NCBI GenBank assembly: GCA_944324205.1
Contig: CALUVK010000009.1
Span: forward strand, 1 to 19,566
Length of the DNA: 19,566 bases
From: Candidatus Gastranaerophilales bacterium
Lineage (GTDB): Bacteria > Cyanobacteriota > Vampirovibrionia > Gastranaerophilales > Gastranaerophilaceae
Direction: 5' to 3'
Part shown: positions 6,574 through 13,663 of the stretch, in pieces
How positions within the stretch are numbered: the first letter of the stretch is position 1
Layout of the letters: every line of letters starts with the position of its first letter
Program-made: the position numbers and the translations under genes
The notes under the pieces: model-generated
Told to the model about the DNA's origin: nothing
The model's input: only the letters and a program-made list of their open reading frames with translations
The model's database searches: none

Positions 6574-7275
6574 ATGCAAGTTAAAAATTTGACACAATAT
6601 ACATTCTCTAAAAATTATAAGCAGTTAGAAGATAATTATCATGCTCAAAGGCAGAAAGAGCTTGAAACAACTTTTCAAGCCCCTGAATACTGGCAGATTT
6701 TACAAAGAGCCGAAGAAAGTAAAAAAAATACCGGAAGAATACTAAAATTAAAAAGTTGCAACGAAGAAATACCGGTCTCTTTAAAAATAGAATCTAAAAA
6801 ACCTGGATTAATAAACGTTTTAACTACATACTCTTTCTATGATGGTTTAAATAAAGCTGGATACGTAAAAATAGAAGAATATTCTAATGGCGCATATATA
6901 GCATTTGTAAAAAATGAAATGCCAAAAGTCTATGGAGGAATAGAAAAATTAGCCCTAAAAATTGCAGTAGCTAATTGCCTAAAGAGAAATCTAAAAAAAT
7001 TTGAAATAACAGGTGATGCAATAGATAATTCTCACGCAATTCATTATCTTGCTGGTATGCGTTTTAATAAAATAGATAATCAATACAGAGCAGAGAATGT
7101 CAAACGTTTGTATGGAACAGATGATGTAAATAAAGTAATAAAAAGCATTATCCAAAATACTCCTAATAAAGGTAGATATTACACTTCAATACTTGGATGC
7201 GTAAAAATGTATATGAAAAAAAATGTAATTAAAAATATTATTGAATATTTAAAACAGCATCCGGTATTGTTTTAA
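6574..7275 (+). CDS. GNAT-like acyltransferase-fold protein, lineage-type
   Basis: The protein has 233 residues and no signal peptide. From about 96 to 165 it follows the GNAT layout: a beta strand pair (AGYVKIEEY and AYIAFVKNE), a turn VYGGIEKLALKIAVANC (119-135) in place of the usual acyl-CoA loop, then KKFEITGD and NSHAIHYLAGMRF (152-164). That last stretch matches the N-x-x-A-x-x-x-Y-x-x-x-G-F end of GNAT domains. The CoA-binding R/Q-x-x-G-x-G/A motif is degenerate, so activity is uncertain. The N- and C-terminal parts are helical and basic. AGAGG at 6557-6561 is 12 nt from ATG, rather far. TATAAT lies only 3 nt before the ATG, too close for a leaderless start. It ends 1 bp from the convergent gene. 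Confidence 0.55.
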   Translation: MQVKNLTQYTFSKNYKQLEDNYHAQRQKELETTFQAPEYWQILQRAEESKKNTGRILKLKSCNEEIPVSLKIESKKPGLINVLTTYSFYDGLNKAGYVKIEEYSNGAYIAFVKNEMPKVYGGIEKLALKIAVANCLKRNLKKFEITGDAIDNSHAIHYLAGMRFNKIDNQYRAENVKRLYGTDDVNKVIKSIIQNTPNKGRYYTSILGCVKMYMKKNVIKNIIEYLKQHPVLF

Positions 7276-7276
7276 C

Positions 7277-7969
7277 TTAATTACTTTTCCCTGATCTATA
7301 TCCACAATAAGCAAAAATAAACGGAAGCAAGCGTTCAAAATGCAACTTATCTGCACAAGGAAATTTTGCTAATACAAGTACACCTAATGCGTCATCAATA
7401 TTAATCAAACAGTCTTTCAAAGTTAATTTTCTATCCGGCCGTTTATCATAAGGATCACAGATTAAATTTGAAACAGAAGCTGCTCCATACATTCCTACAA
7501 TCAAACCGCCAGCTATTGACATAATTTTCCCGGGAATATTATTAAAATGTTTACTTGATTCACAAAGTTTAAGAACTCCCCCGACAATCCAGGTAGGAAT
7601 TGAAGCATTCATAAATTGGAAAAGCCCTTCTTTTAATTTATTTTCATTAGTTTTCTTATCTTCACCAATCATACCAACAGCAACACCACCAATTATTGAT
7701 GAAGCAGACATCCCAATAATTTCTTTAAGTCCGTAGTGAAGTTTAAAAGGATTATTAACTTTTTGTTTTTTCATCATTAACATCATTGGAATAACAGTTC
7801 CTGCTATAGCACCAATCCCGGCCTTTATCTTATCACCCGTTGTAATTTCACGCACCTCTGCGGTATGCCGCATCAAAGGGCGACTTGCTGAAGCTTTATT
7901 CAGACTAAACTGACTGGAGCGTTCTTGGTGATTAAATATTATGTAATTATGGTTGATTGGGCTAAACAT
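7277..7969 (-). CDS. Multi-pass membrane protein, lineage-type, unknown function
   Basis: No known family is recognised. The 230-residue protein has a polar N-terminal tail of about 45 residues and then hydrophobic segments at about 47-66, 84-103, 117-135 and 147-170. Gly-rich turns (IIGGVAVGMIGE, AGGLIVGMYG) resemble channel-like or scaffold membrane proteins. The C-terminal part is a polar helix followed by an amphipathic stretch (FERLLPFIFAYCGYRSG). The frame also allows a GTG start at 7978. AGGAAG at 7983-7978 is 8 nt before the ATG at 7969, so the ATG is chosen. A good promoter lies upstream. It converges on the GNAT-like gene with a 1-bp gap and no terminator. Confidence 0.7.
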   Translation of the reverse strand: MFSPINHNYIIFNHQERSSQFSLNKASASRPLMRHTAEVREITTGDKIKAGIGAIAGTVIPMMLMMKKQKVNNPFKLHYGLKEIIGMSASSIIGGVAVGMIGEDKKTNENKLKEGLFQFMNASIPTWIVGGVLKLCESSKHFNNIPGKIMSIAGGLIVGMYGAASVSNLICDPYDKRPDRKLTLKDCLINIDDALGVLVLAKFPCADKLHFERLLPFIFAYCGYRSGKSN

Positions 7970-7989
7970 ATGATACACTTCCTAAATGC

Positions 7990-8018
7990 ATTATAGCCGA
8001 GATTTGATATTATAACAA
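7990..8018 (-). promoter_or_regulatory. Promoter of the membrane-protein gene 7277-7969
   Basis: Minus-strand TTGTTA (8018-8013), a 17-bp spacer and a perfect TATAAT (7995-7990) lie about 20 bp before the ATG. It is back to back with the TTGTAA repeats serving the gene at 8113. Confidence 0.6.
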
Positions 8019-8026
8019 TAAATAAT

Positions 8027-8057
8027 TTGTAAATTTTTGTAAACAAAATTTTTGTAA
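8027..8057 (+). promoter_or_regulatory. Triple TTGTAA element upstream of the gene at 8113
   Basis: TTGTAA occurs at 8027, 8037 and 8052. The first 16 bases, TTGTAAATTTTTGTAA, are identical to 50-65 upstream of the gene at 138. A dyad, TTTTGT-AA-ACAAAA, covers 8035-8048. Position relative to the start codon (about 70 nt to the dyad centre) is also close to that of the first copy. Confidence 0.45.
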
Positions 8058-8112
8058 AAAAGCAATTCTAAAAATTCAGTTGTTTTATCTTTAAGTAAAA
8101 GGAGTGTGAATT

Positions 8113-8496
8113 ATGGCGGTCGATATAAAGGTTAGCAGAGATCTTGGAAACAATTTCGTACAAATTGATATTTCATCAAAAAATTCCGAACCAGCTTATT
8201 ATGCATTACCTAAAGATAAAGTCAAAAGTTTTGTTTCTAATTACAAAAAAGATAAAAAAAATAATGCAATTTTAACTAATACAGTTTTCATCGGCTCCCT
8301 GTTATTAGGGGCACTAACAATGTCAAAACTGGTAAAAAATATGAAATCAAGCCCTTTTGTCAAAGGACTTATCAACATCTGCGGAACAGTTAGTTTTTCT
8401 ATGTTTTCTACATATTTATGCGATAACTATATACAAACAAAACGTAATAAACTGATGAAAAATCATCAGGCAAAACAAATATTTTATAACGCCTAA
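8113..8496 (+). CDS. Small two-helix membrane protein, lineage-type
   Basis: The protein has 127 residues and no family match I know. The N-terminal 45 residues look like a small beta-rich or disordered cytosolic part. Two probable membrane helices follow (about 52-73, IGSLLLGALTM; and 84-104, LINICGTVSFSMFSTYL). The C-terminal tail is basic. GGAG at 8101-8104 is 8 nt before ATG, so the start is sound. It is divergent from the membrane-protein gene at 7277-7969 and convergent, 10 bp apart, with the ATPase gene at 8507. Its upstream TTGTAA repeats match those of the gene at 138, which also encodes a small membrane protein. Confidence 0.7.
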   Translation: MAVDIKVSRDLGNNFVQIDISSKNSEPAYYALPKDKVKSFVSNYKKDKKNNAILTNTVFIGSLLLGALTMSKLVKNMKSSPFVKGLINICGTVSFSMFSTYLCDNYIQTKRNKLMKNHQAKQIFYNA

Positions 8497-8506
8497 TTAT
8501 ATTATT

Positions 8507-9853
8507 CTAAATGTCTACCCCGGCCATCATATTTATTAATGTATCAATAGTATTCTGCATACTTACACTATCAGTTGTCCGCTGTTGCAGAAAAGCATTT
8601 ATTTTAGGCATCATTTCTATTGCAATATCCAATTTTGGGTTGGTTCCTGGCTGATACATACCAACATCAATTAAATCTTTATTTTCACGATACATTGCCA
8701 TTATTTTCCTCAATTTAGCAGCAGCTTCCTTGTGCGGCTCAGAAGCAATAGATGACATCAACCTTGAAATACTTCCTAATATGTCTATTGCAGGATAATG
8801 GTTAGCTTCTGCGACTTTTCTTGACAAAAATATGTGTCCGTCAGTAATACCACGCACAGTATCTACAATCGGATCATTAATATCATCACCTTCCATCAAA
8901 ACTGTATAAAATGCTGTAATAGAACCTTTCTGGCTATTTCCGGCACGTTCAAGCACTTTTTGAAGCCATGAAAAAATAGAGGGGGGATACCCTTTCATTG
9001 TCGGAGGCTCCCCGATTGAAAGCCCAACTTCTCTTCCTGCCATAGCACAACGAGTAACAGTATCTGTCATTAAGAAAACTTTTTTCCCTTGGTCTCTGAA
9101 ATACTCACAAACGGCAGTTGCAGTTAAAAGGCATTTCTGCCTGATTAAAGGTGGCTGGTCTCCAGTAGAGCAGACCAGAACCGATTTTTTCATACCTTCA
9201 GGTCCAAGAGCATCCTCTACAAACTCTTTAACTTCTCTGCCACGTTCACCTATTAATGCTACAACGTTTACATCTGCATCCGAATTTCTTGCAATCATAC
9301 CTAAAAGGGTACTTTTACCTACGCCAGAGCCTGCAAATAATCCCATACGCTGCCCGCAACCAAATGTCAGACAAGAATCAATTGCTCTAACCCCAGTAGA
9401 AAACATCTCTGTAATAATCGGCCTCTCAAATGGTCCGGGCGGAGGCCCTTCTACCGGGCGCCAAAGAGCACCTTCAAGATTCATTGGTTTACCGTCAATT
9501 GGTTCCCCCATAGGATTTATTAATCTTCCTAATAAAAAATCTCCTACCGGAATAATAATCGGTTTTCCTGTCGTTGTAACAAGACTTCCCTGACCAATAC
9601 CAGCACCATCATATAACAAAAGCAATTGTGCAGCATCACCCTTAAAAGCAACAACTTCCGCAGGTTTTTTCTCCCCATTTGCCGCTTCTATATAGCACAA
9701 ATCTCCTATTTTCAGCCCCGGGAGTTTGACTTCTACTGTTAAACCGACAAGCTTTGAAACACTTCCTTTAAACTGATATAAATCAATATTTTCAATCTTA
9801 TCTTGGACTTTTGATTTTAAATTGTCTAAATACTCTTGGTTAACCCCATCCAT
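8507..9853 (-). CDS. FliI/YscN-family type III export ATPase, orphan
   Basis: This 448-residue protein belongs to the ATPases that drive flagellar (FliI) or injectisome (YscN) protein export at the cytosolic face. It has an N-terminal beta-barrel-like domain (about 25-95), RPIITEMFSTGVRAIDS (144-160), the P-loop AGSGVGKST (174-182), IGERGREV (201-208) with the likely catalytic Glu203, the Walker B strand ending in Asp264 (MTDTVTR), and EPPTMKGYPPSIF (282-294). Length is full and no key residue is missing. The wording is closer to FliI than to YscN. No FliH, FliJ, FlhA/B or other export gene lies nearby, so it may serve machinery elsewhere in the genome. The ATG has no clear ribosome site. A 12-bp palindrome and a TATAAT box lie upstream. 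Confidence 0.88.
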   Translation of the reverse strand: MDGVNQEYLDNLKSKVQDKIENIDLYQFKGSVSKLVGLTVEVKLPGLKIGDLCYIEAANGEKKPAEVVAFKGDAAQLLLLYDGAGIGQGSLVTTTGKPIIIPVGDFLLGRLINPMGEPIDGKPMNLEGALWRPVEGPPPGPFERPIITEMFSTGVRAIDSCLTFGCGQRMGLFAGSGVGKSTLLGMIARNSDADVNVVALIGERGREVKEFVEDALGPEGMKKSVLVCSTGDQPPLIRQKCLLTATAVCEYFRDQGKKVFLMTDTVTRCAMAGREVGLSIGEPPTMKGYPPSIFSWLQKVLERAGNSQKGSITAFYTVLMEGDDINDPIVDTVRGITDGHIFLSRKVAEANHYPAIDILGSISRLMSSIASEPHKEAAAKLRKIMAMYRENKDLIDVGMYQPGTNPKLDIAIEMMPKINAFLQQRTTDSVSMQNTIDTLINMMAGVDI

Positions 9854-9867
9854 ATAATCATTCTATC

Positions 9868-9922
9868 ATACTATAGTATTATGGTAAACATTAGACTTAA
9901 GTTCTGAGAATTAGGTATTATA
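9868..9922 (-). promoter_or_regulatory. Upstream region of the ATPase gene with 12-bp palindrome
   Basis: A perfect palindrome, ATACTATAGTAT, lies at 9868-9879. A TATAAT box on the minus strand is at 9922-9917. The palindrome would sit in the early leader and could be an operator. No matching -35 is clear. Confidence 0.35.
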
Positions 9923-9953
9923 TCTCACCATATAAAAATAATATTGCACAAGT

Positions 9954-11045
9954 TTATTTACATGTAATAAAAGCATTAAGATATTGAATCAATTCATTAA
10001 ACTCTATATTTTGCCCTGAATTTTGTCTATTCTGTAAGTATTCATCAATTGTTTTCAATATTTCAAGAAATATTGATTCTGAAATATTATTTTCGTAATA
10101 ATCTTCATATACATCAAGAATATAAGCGTACGTATCTTCTCCAGAGTGTTTTTTTATCTGAATAAAAGCTCTTTTAAGTTCATCATTGTTAAAATTTACA
10201 TTCAATATATTATAATATAAGCCGGCTGCACGCTTTAATTTACGCATTAATGTATCTTCTGACATATATTGCATCATAGTTTCAAAGTAATTTACAAAGC
10301 TCTCATAAAGCCTATCAGGATTAAACTGTTTATAATGAAATTTTGTAACAAAAAAATCTTTTAAAAACGTCGTAATATCATTGTCTTTGGGGAAATATAA
10401 TTTCCTTATATCAAGCCAATCATTTTCTACACCATTCTCTTTCAAAAAATCCTCGATAAGAGCAATTTGGTTCAAATCTCTGGAATTATTCAATTTATAA
10501 TACAGATTTCTTTTAGAAACATTGTCCGTTTCTACTAAAGTAACTGTAACCTTTTTTAACATTGTAAAAATCTTTGCCGCCTGAAGTTTTTCTTCTTTTA
10601 TTTGCGACCAGAAATTATGCAGAAGCACAAACATTGGCTGCGCTTTTTCATGCCCTGACAATCTTTCACCATTTATAATTTTATTGTAAAGTTCGCTATC
10701 CGACTCGTTTAAATGAAGCTTAGACTTTGAATTACGTATCAAATATTTTGTTCTTATAGTTTTAATAGCTTTAGCATTTTGTTCTGTTGTTTTTTTATAG
10801 CACTCACATACTGCATGCAAAAGCAATGATAAAGAAACAATTCTATTAAGCCCGTCAACAATCGTATATTGGTCGGCACTTTTCTGGTTAACAAAAATAA
10901 TTCCCAAATCTATTTTTTGCGTGAATTGCTCATCTTCTGTCATCAAATCCAGAAAATTAACCAATTCACCATCGCACCTTGCATAATTCAAGGCGAACAA
11001 ATCTCGTGTACTATGAATAAATTCTAGTAAATTAACAACTTTCAT
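9954..11045 (-). CDS. DUF262-like protein with altered DGQQR motif
   Basis: The protein has 363 residues. The N-terminal part resembles DUF262, the ParB-like NTPase domain of GmrSD-type restriction proteins. Residues 60-77 read YTIVDGLNRIVSLSLLLH, where DUF262 has a strongly conserved DGQQR followed by T and hydrophobic residues. The following region (KYLIRNSKSKLHLNESDSE) also fits the family's middle strands. The change to DGLNR suggests loss or change of nucleotide hydrolysis. The C-terminal half is helical, and I see no DUF1524-type HNH nuclease, so this is a GmrS-like half at most. Its ATG lies 3 nt after the stop of the winged-helix gene, with no ribosome site of its own, so translation is probably coupled. 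It may be regulatory rather than defensive. Confidence 0.6.
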   Translation of the reverse strand: MKVVNLLEFIHSTRDLFALNYARCDGELVNFLDLMTEDEQFTQKIDLGIIFVNQKSADQYTIVDGLNRIVSLSLLLHAVCECYKKTTEQNAKAIKTIRTKYLIRNSKSKLHLNESDSELYNKIINGERLSGHEKAQPMFVLLHNFWSQIKEEKLQAAKIFTMLKKVTVTLVETDNVSKRNLYYKLNNSRDLNQIALIEDFLKENGVENDWLDIRKLYFPKDNDITTFLKDFFVTKFHYKQFNPDRLYESFVNYFETMMQYMSEDTLMRKLKRAAGLYYNILNVNFNNDELKRAFIQIKKHSGEDTYAYILDVYEDYYENNISESIFLEILKTIDEYLQNRQNSGQNIEFNELIQYLNAFITCK

Positions 11046-11048
11046 CGT

Positions 11049-11666
11049 TTAATCAGTAAGAACGAACCCGCCTGATGGAACATTTTTCAATTTATCACCA
11101 TCTATTTTAGCTCTTAAATTTTTAATATATTTATATACATAATCTCTAGGTAAATCCAAAAGTTTTGCTAAATCTTTCGCAAACACTGTTTTACCTTTGT
11201 TGTTTAATAGATATTCAAAAACCATCTGTTCCCTGTCTGTTAGGGCTTTCTTTAAGACTATTTGTGAATCTTTTTTAGAAGTATTAATTTTTTCAACTTT
11301 CTCTAACACACTCTCTTGTTTTTTAATAGTAGGTTTAAGAGAGTTATTAACCTTTTCTTCAGGTTTTATTTGTCTTGAGTTATCAGATGCCTTTGAAATT
11401 AAATCCTTTTTGCTGATAGAAAAAGGTGTATGAGATATTTGGCGTTCTCTCCTAAATGCACGTTCGGCAATTCTTGAAAACCCATCTTTCATACTTGAAC
11501 TTGTATTAGAAGATGTTCCTTTTGACATAACAATATCAACAACATCATTTGTCGGCTTACTTTCTTCTACTTCTTTTCCCAATCTTGCTGCAAATTCTTC
11601 CAGCGTAATTTTTTCCAGAGAACTTCTCCACTGTCTTATCTCTTCCTTCGTTAAATAATTAGGCAT
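11049..11666 (-). CDS. Winged-helix DNA-binding protein with long disordered linker
   Basis: With the ATG at 11666 it has 205 residues. AGGAG at 11678-11674 with 7-nt spacing supports this start over a TTG one codon upstream. The N-terminal 35 residues are helical. A long Ser/Lys-rich, probably disordered segment (about 50-135) follows. The C-terminal 65 residues form a compact winged-helix-like unit: LTDREQMVFEYLLNN, then KDLAKLLDLPRDYVYKYIKN, then a wing ending GGFVLTD. This resembles the effector domain of response regulators without a receiver. It is first in a two-gene unit with the DUF262-like gene (3-nt gap). A transcription regulator is likely; the target is unknown. Confidence 0.65.
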   Translation of the reverse strand: MPNYLTKEEIRQWRSSLEKITLEEFAARLGKEVEESKPTNDVVDIVMSKGTSSNTSSSMKDGFSRIAERAFRRERQISHTPFSISKKDLISKASDNSRQIKPEEKVNNSLKPTIKKQESVLEKVEKINTSKKDSQIVLKKALTDREQMVFEYLLNNKGKTVFAKDLAKLLDLPRDYVYKYIKNLRAKIDGDKLKNVPSGGFVLTD

Positions 11667-11750
11667 CAAATATCTCCTATACTAACCTATGATAGTCTAA
11701 CTTAATTCCCCATAACGGATTTTCTTTTTATAATGTACCATAAAATTTCA

Positions 11751-11790
11751 AAAAAAAATCAAAATATTGCGTGATGTAAAGATTTTTTTT
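11751..11790 (-). terminator. Weak terminator candidate after the SPOR gene
   Basis: A 10-bp inverted repeat (11751-11760 with 11781-11790) pairs A-rich and T-rich runs with one C/G pair around a 20-nt loop. On the minus strand, downstream of the SPOR gene, the second arm is a run of T. The stem lacks a G+C core, so it would be weak. Confidence 0.3.
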
Positions 11791-11796
11791 CAAAGC

Positions 11797-12426
11797 TTAA
11801 TAATCCTGAACAATTCTTCCTGGCAGATTGTTCTGCTGAACAGTATATAACAGTGACTCTGCACTATTTTTATTCTTAAATATACCAACTTGTAAAGTAT
11901 AATTATTTGAACCTATACATTTTACGATTGGTGTTAACCCTGTTCCTGATTCCTGAATTATATCTTTTGCAACCTTTGCTTGCTCTGCAGAAGTATAAGT
12001 TCCTACAAAAACTTTATAAACAGGCTCTACATTAGGATCAGGTTTATTTAAAGCTTCTGCAACAGTAGTATTTGTATCCTCTGGTCTTGAAATTTCGTCT
12101 ACCTTTACAGTTTCTGCTGTTTTTTGTTTTACTGTATCATCCGCATGCGCCATTAGATCGGAAAAACTTCTTCCTTGATCTTCATTTTGTATCATCTCTA
12201 ATCTGTTATCAACAATCTTTTTTGCCTCTTCTTGCTGCTCTAATGCAGTTTCTTCCTGTTGATAATCCCCTATTGATGTATCAACAGTTGGTGAGAAGGA
12301 TTTAATCAAGAATGTAAATACTAGAAGCATTCCGAAAAAAGAGATAATAAAAATCTTAAGAAGTCCATTTTCTTCTTTTTGTGCCTCTTTTTTCATATAC
12401 TTTTTGTAACCAAATTGTTTTCCCAT
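11797..12426 (-). CDS. Single-pass membrane protein with SPOR domain
   Basis: This 209-residue protein has a basic cytosolic start, one membrane helix at about 22-42 (GLLKIFIISFFGMLLVFTFLI), an acidic, Gln/Glu-rich linker and a C-terminal SPOR-type domain at about 134-209. The domain shows the paired strand pattern, VYKVFVGTYTSAEQAKVAKD and YTLQVGIFKNKNSAESLL. SPOR domains bind peptidoglycan stripped of its stem peptides, often at division sites (family knowledge). The topology places the domain in the periplasm. It is last in the HEAT-queC-DUF366 operon, 5 nt after the DUF366 stop, with GGAG 10 nt before ATG. A cell-wall or division role is likely. Confidence 0.8.
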   Translation of the reverse strand: MGKQFGYKKYMKKEAQKEENGLLKIFIISFFGMLLVFTFLIKSFSPTVDTSIGDYQQEETALEQQEEAKKIVDNRLEMIQNEDQGRSFSDLMAHADDTVKQKTAETVKVDEISRPEDTNTTVAEALNKPDPNVEPVYKVFVGTYTSAEQAKVAKDIIQESGTGLTPIVKCIGSNNYTLQVGIFKNKNSAESLLYTVQQNNLPGRIVQDY

Positions 12427-12431
12427 TAATT

Positions 12432-12989
12432 TTATACTCCGCGTACTTTTGTGCTCGCTAATTTTATATCTTCTAATTCTTCTGAATACCGTCTCATTAC
12501 GTCAAGAGCAAATTCTTTTGTATCTTCTATTCCGAGTTCGCTTTTTAATCCAGACGCTTTAACAGGCGCACCTTCTGATAATATATTTAAACCGGTATGA
12601 ATAAGAACTGAAGTAATAGATTTTGTTGCAATAGAAACAGAGAGCTTTCTGCCGTCTATCATTAAATCGTCGCCGTTTCTAACAACAAAAACGCCTTTCT
12701 CTTCCAGAAGTTCTTTTATAATACACATCAAAAGCCTCTGTCTTAAAACGCCTTCTTCAAGCTCTACACCGAATTGCTCTGTTATAAAACTTAGCATATA
12801 TTTGCTGTAAATAGGTTCGTTGTTGATAACATCTTCTATATCAACCATTTCAGTTAAATCAACTTTACATTCACCTCTAAAAGCTACAATTGCATCTCCC
12901 TGGATATTAAAATTCTTATAAATCCAGTGAGGCGCAAGCTGAGAGCCTATATATTTTATCTCTTCTTCTATAAACTTTGTTTTCATCAT
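12432..12989 (-). CDS. DUF366 family protein
   Basis: The protein has 185 residues and fits DUF366. The N-terminal half has LAPHWIYKNFNIQGDAIVAF (18-37) and a conserved MVDIEDV. The C-terminal half has RNGDDLMIDGRKLSVSIAT, a His-containing VLIHTGLN stretch and a final KVRGV. The family has no established function, to my knowledge. The start ATGATG overlaps the queC stop: the ATG at 12989 shares 4 nt with the queC TGA, a classic coupled arrangement. This ties it to QueC and suggests a part in 7-deazapurine metabolism, which is inference. No signal peptide or membrane segment is present. Confidence 0.85.
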   Translation of the reverse strand: MMKTKFIEEEIKYIGSQLAPHWIYKNFNIQGDAIVAFRGECKVDLTEMVDIEDVINNEPIYSKYMLSFITEQFGVELEEGVLRQRLLMCIIKELLEEKGVFVVRNGDDLMIDGRKLSVSIATKSITSVLIHTGLNILSEGAPVKASGLKSELGIEDTKEFALDVMRRYSEELEDIKLASTKVRGV

Positions 12990-13663
12990 TTTTCAAATAA
13001 TATATTGATATACTTTTCCCCTTGATTTGCGATTAAAGCTTTTTTCAAATGGTTACACGATTCGCATACTCCGCAATGCATATTTCCTTCCCTGTAGCAG
13101 CTCCACACAAGCTCCAACGGAATATTATTATCCATTGCAATTTTTACTATATCATTCTTAGAATAATTAATCAAGGGCGCTATAACTTTTGGATGCTTAA
13201 GAGTCGAAAATTCAAAAACTTTAGATATTTCATTTCTGAATTCCTCCGTGTTATCTGAAAAGGTTTTTCCTTCATCTTTGTTAGCCCCAAATATTATATA
13301 ATCAAAACCAAAAGAATCCGCAAATGAGGCTGCAATATTCAAAAAAAGTCCGTTCCTATTTGGCACCCACACAGATTTTGCGCTTTCTGCCGTCCCGAAA
13401 TGATTAACAGGAATATTCTCTTCTGAAGAGACCAGAGAGGTTTGAGTAATTTGTTTTAACCAATCGAGTTTTATAACTTTATTTTTAATATTATAAAATT
13501 CGCAAATCTTTTTAGAAGCTTCTATTTCCTGTATTGCTGCTTTCTGTCCGTAATCAAATGTCAGAGCAAGCTCAATGCCATACTTCTCTTTCACAAACCC
13601 AAGTGCAGCAAGAGAGTCGAGCCCTCCGGACATAAGAATAACAGACTTAATCACCGGCTTCAT
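12986..13663 (-). CDS. queC: 7-cyano-7-deazaguanine synthase QueC
   Basis: QueC makes preQ0 from 7-carboxy-7-deazaguanine, ATP and ammonia, on the way to queuosine in tRNA. With ATG 13663 it has 225 residues. It shows the PP-loop SGGLDS (12-17), FDYGQKAAIQE (36-46), VPNRNGLFLN (100-109) and the zinc site Cys189, Cys197, Cys200, Cys203. The GANKDEGKTFSDNTEEF segment differs from the usual GxNxxDxxxYPDCR form, so it belongs to a divergent branch. The frame extends to a TTG at 13678, and an ATG at 13669 is also possible. GAAGAG 7 nt before 13663 favours the start used. The 5' end overlaps the HEAT gene by 17 bp. QueD, QueE and QueF are not in the window. Confidence 0.9.
   Translation of the reverse strand: MKPVIKSVILMSGGLDSLAALGFVKEKYGIELALTFDYGQKAAIQEIEASKKICEFYNIKNKVIKLDWLKQITQTSLVSSEENIPVNHFGTAESAKSVWVPNRNGLFLNIAASFADSFGFDYIIFGANKDEGKTFSDNTEEFRNEISKVFEFSTLKHPKVIAPLINYSKNDIVKIAMDNNIPLELVWSCYREGNMHCGVCESCNHLKKALIANQGEKYINILFEK

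Noticed and set aside
10341..10353. TTTTGTAACAAAA copy inside the DUF262-like gene
   Set aside because: It lies in the middle of a coding region with no nearby start. It is probably explained by codon content and is not counted as a regulatory site.
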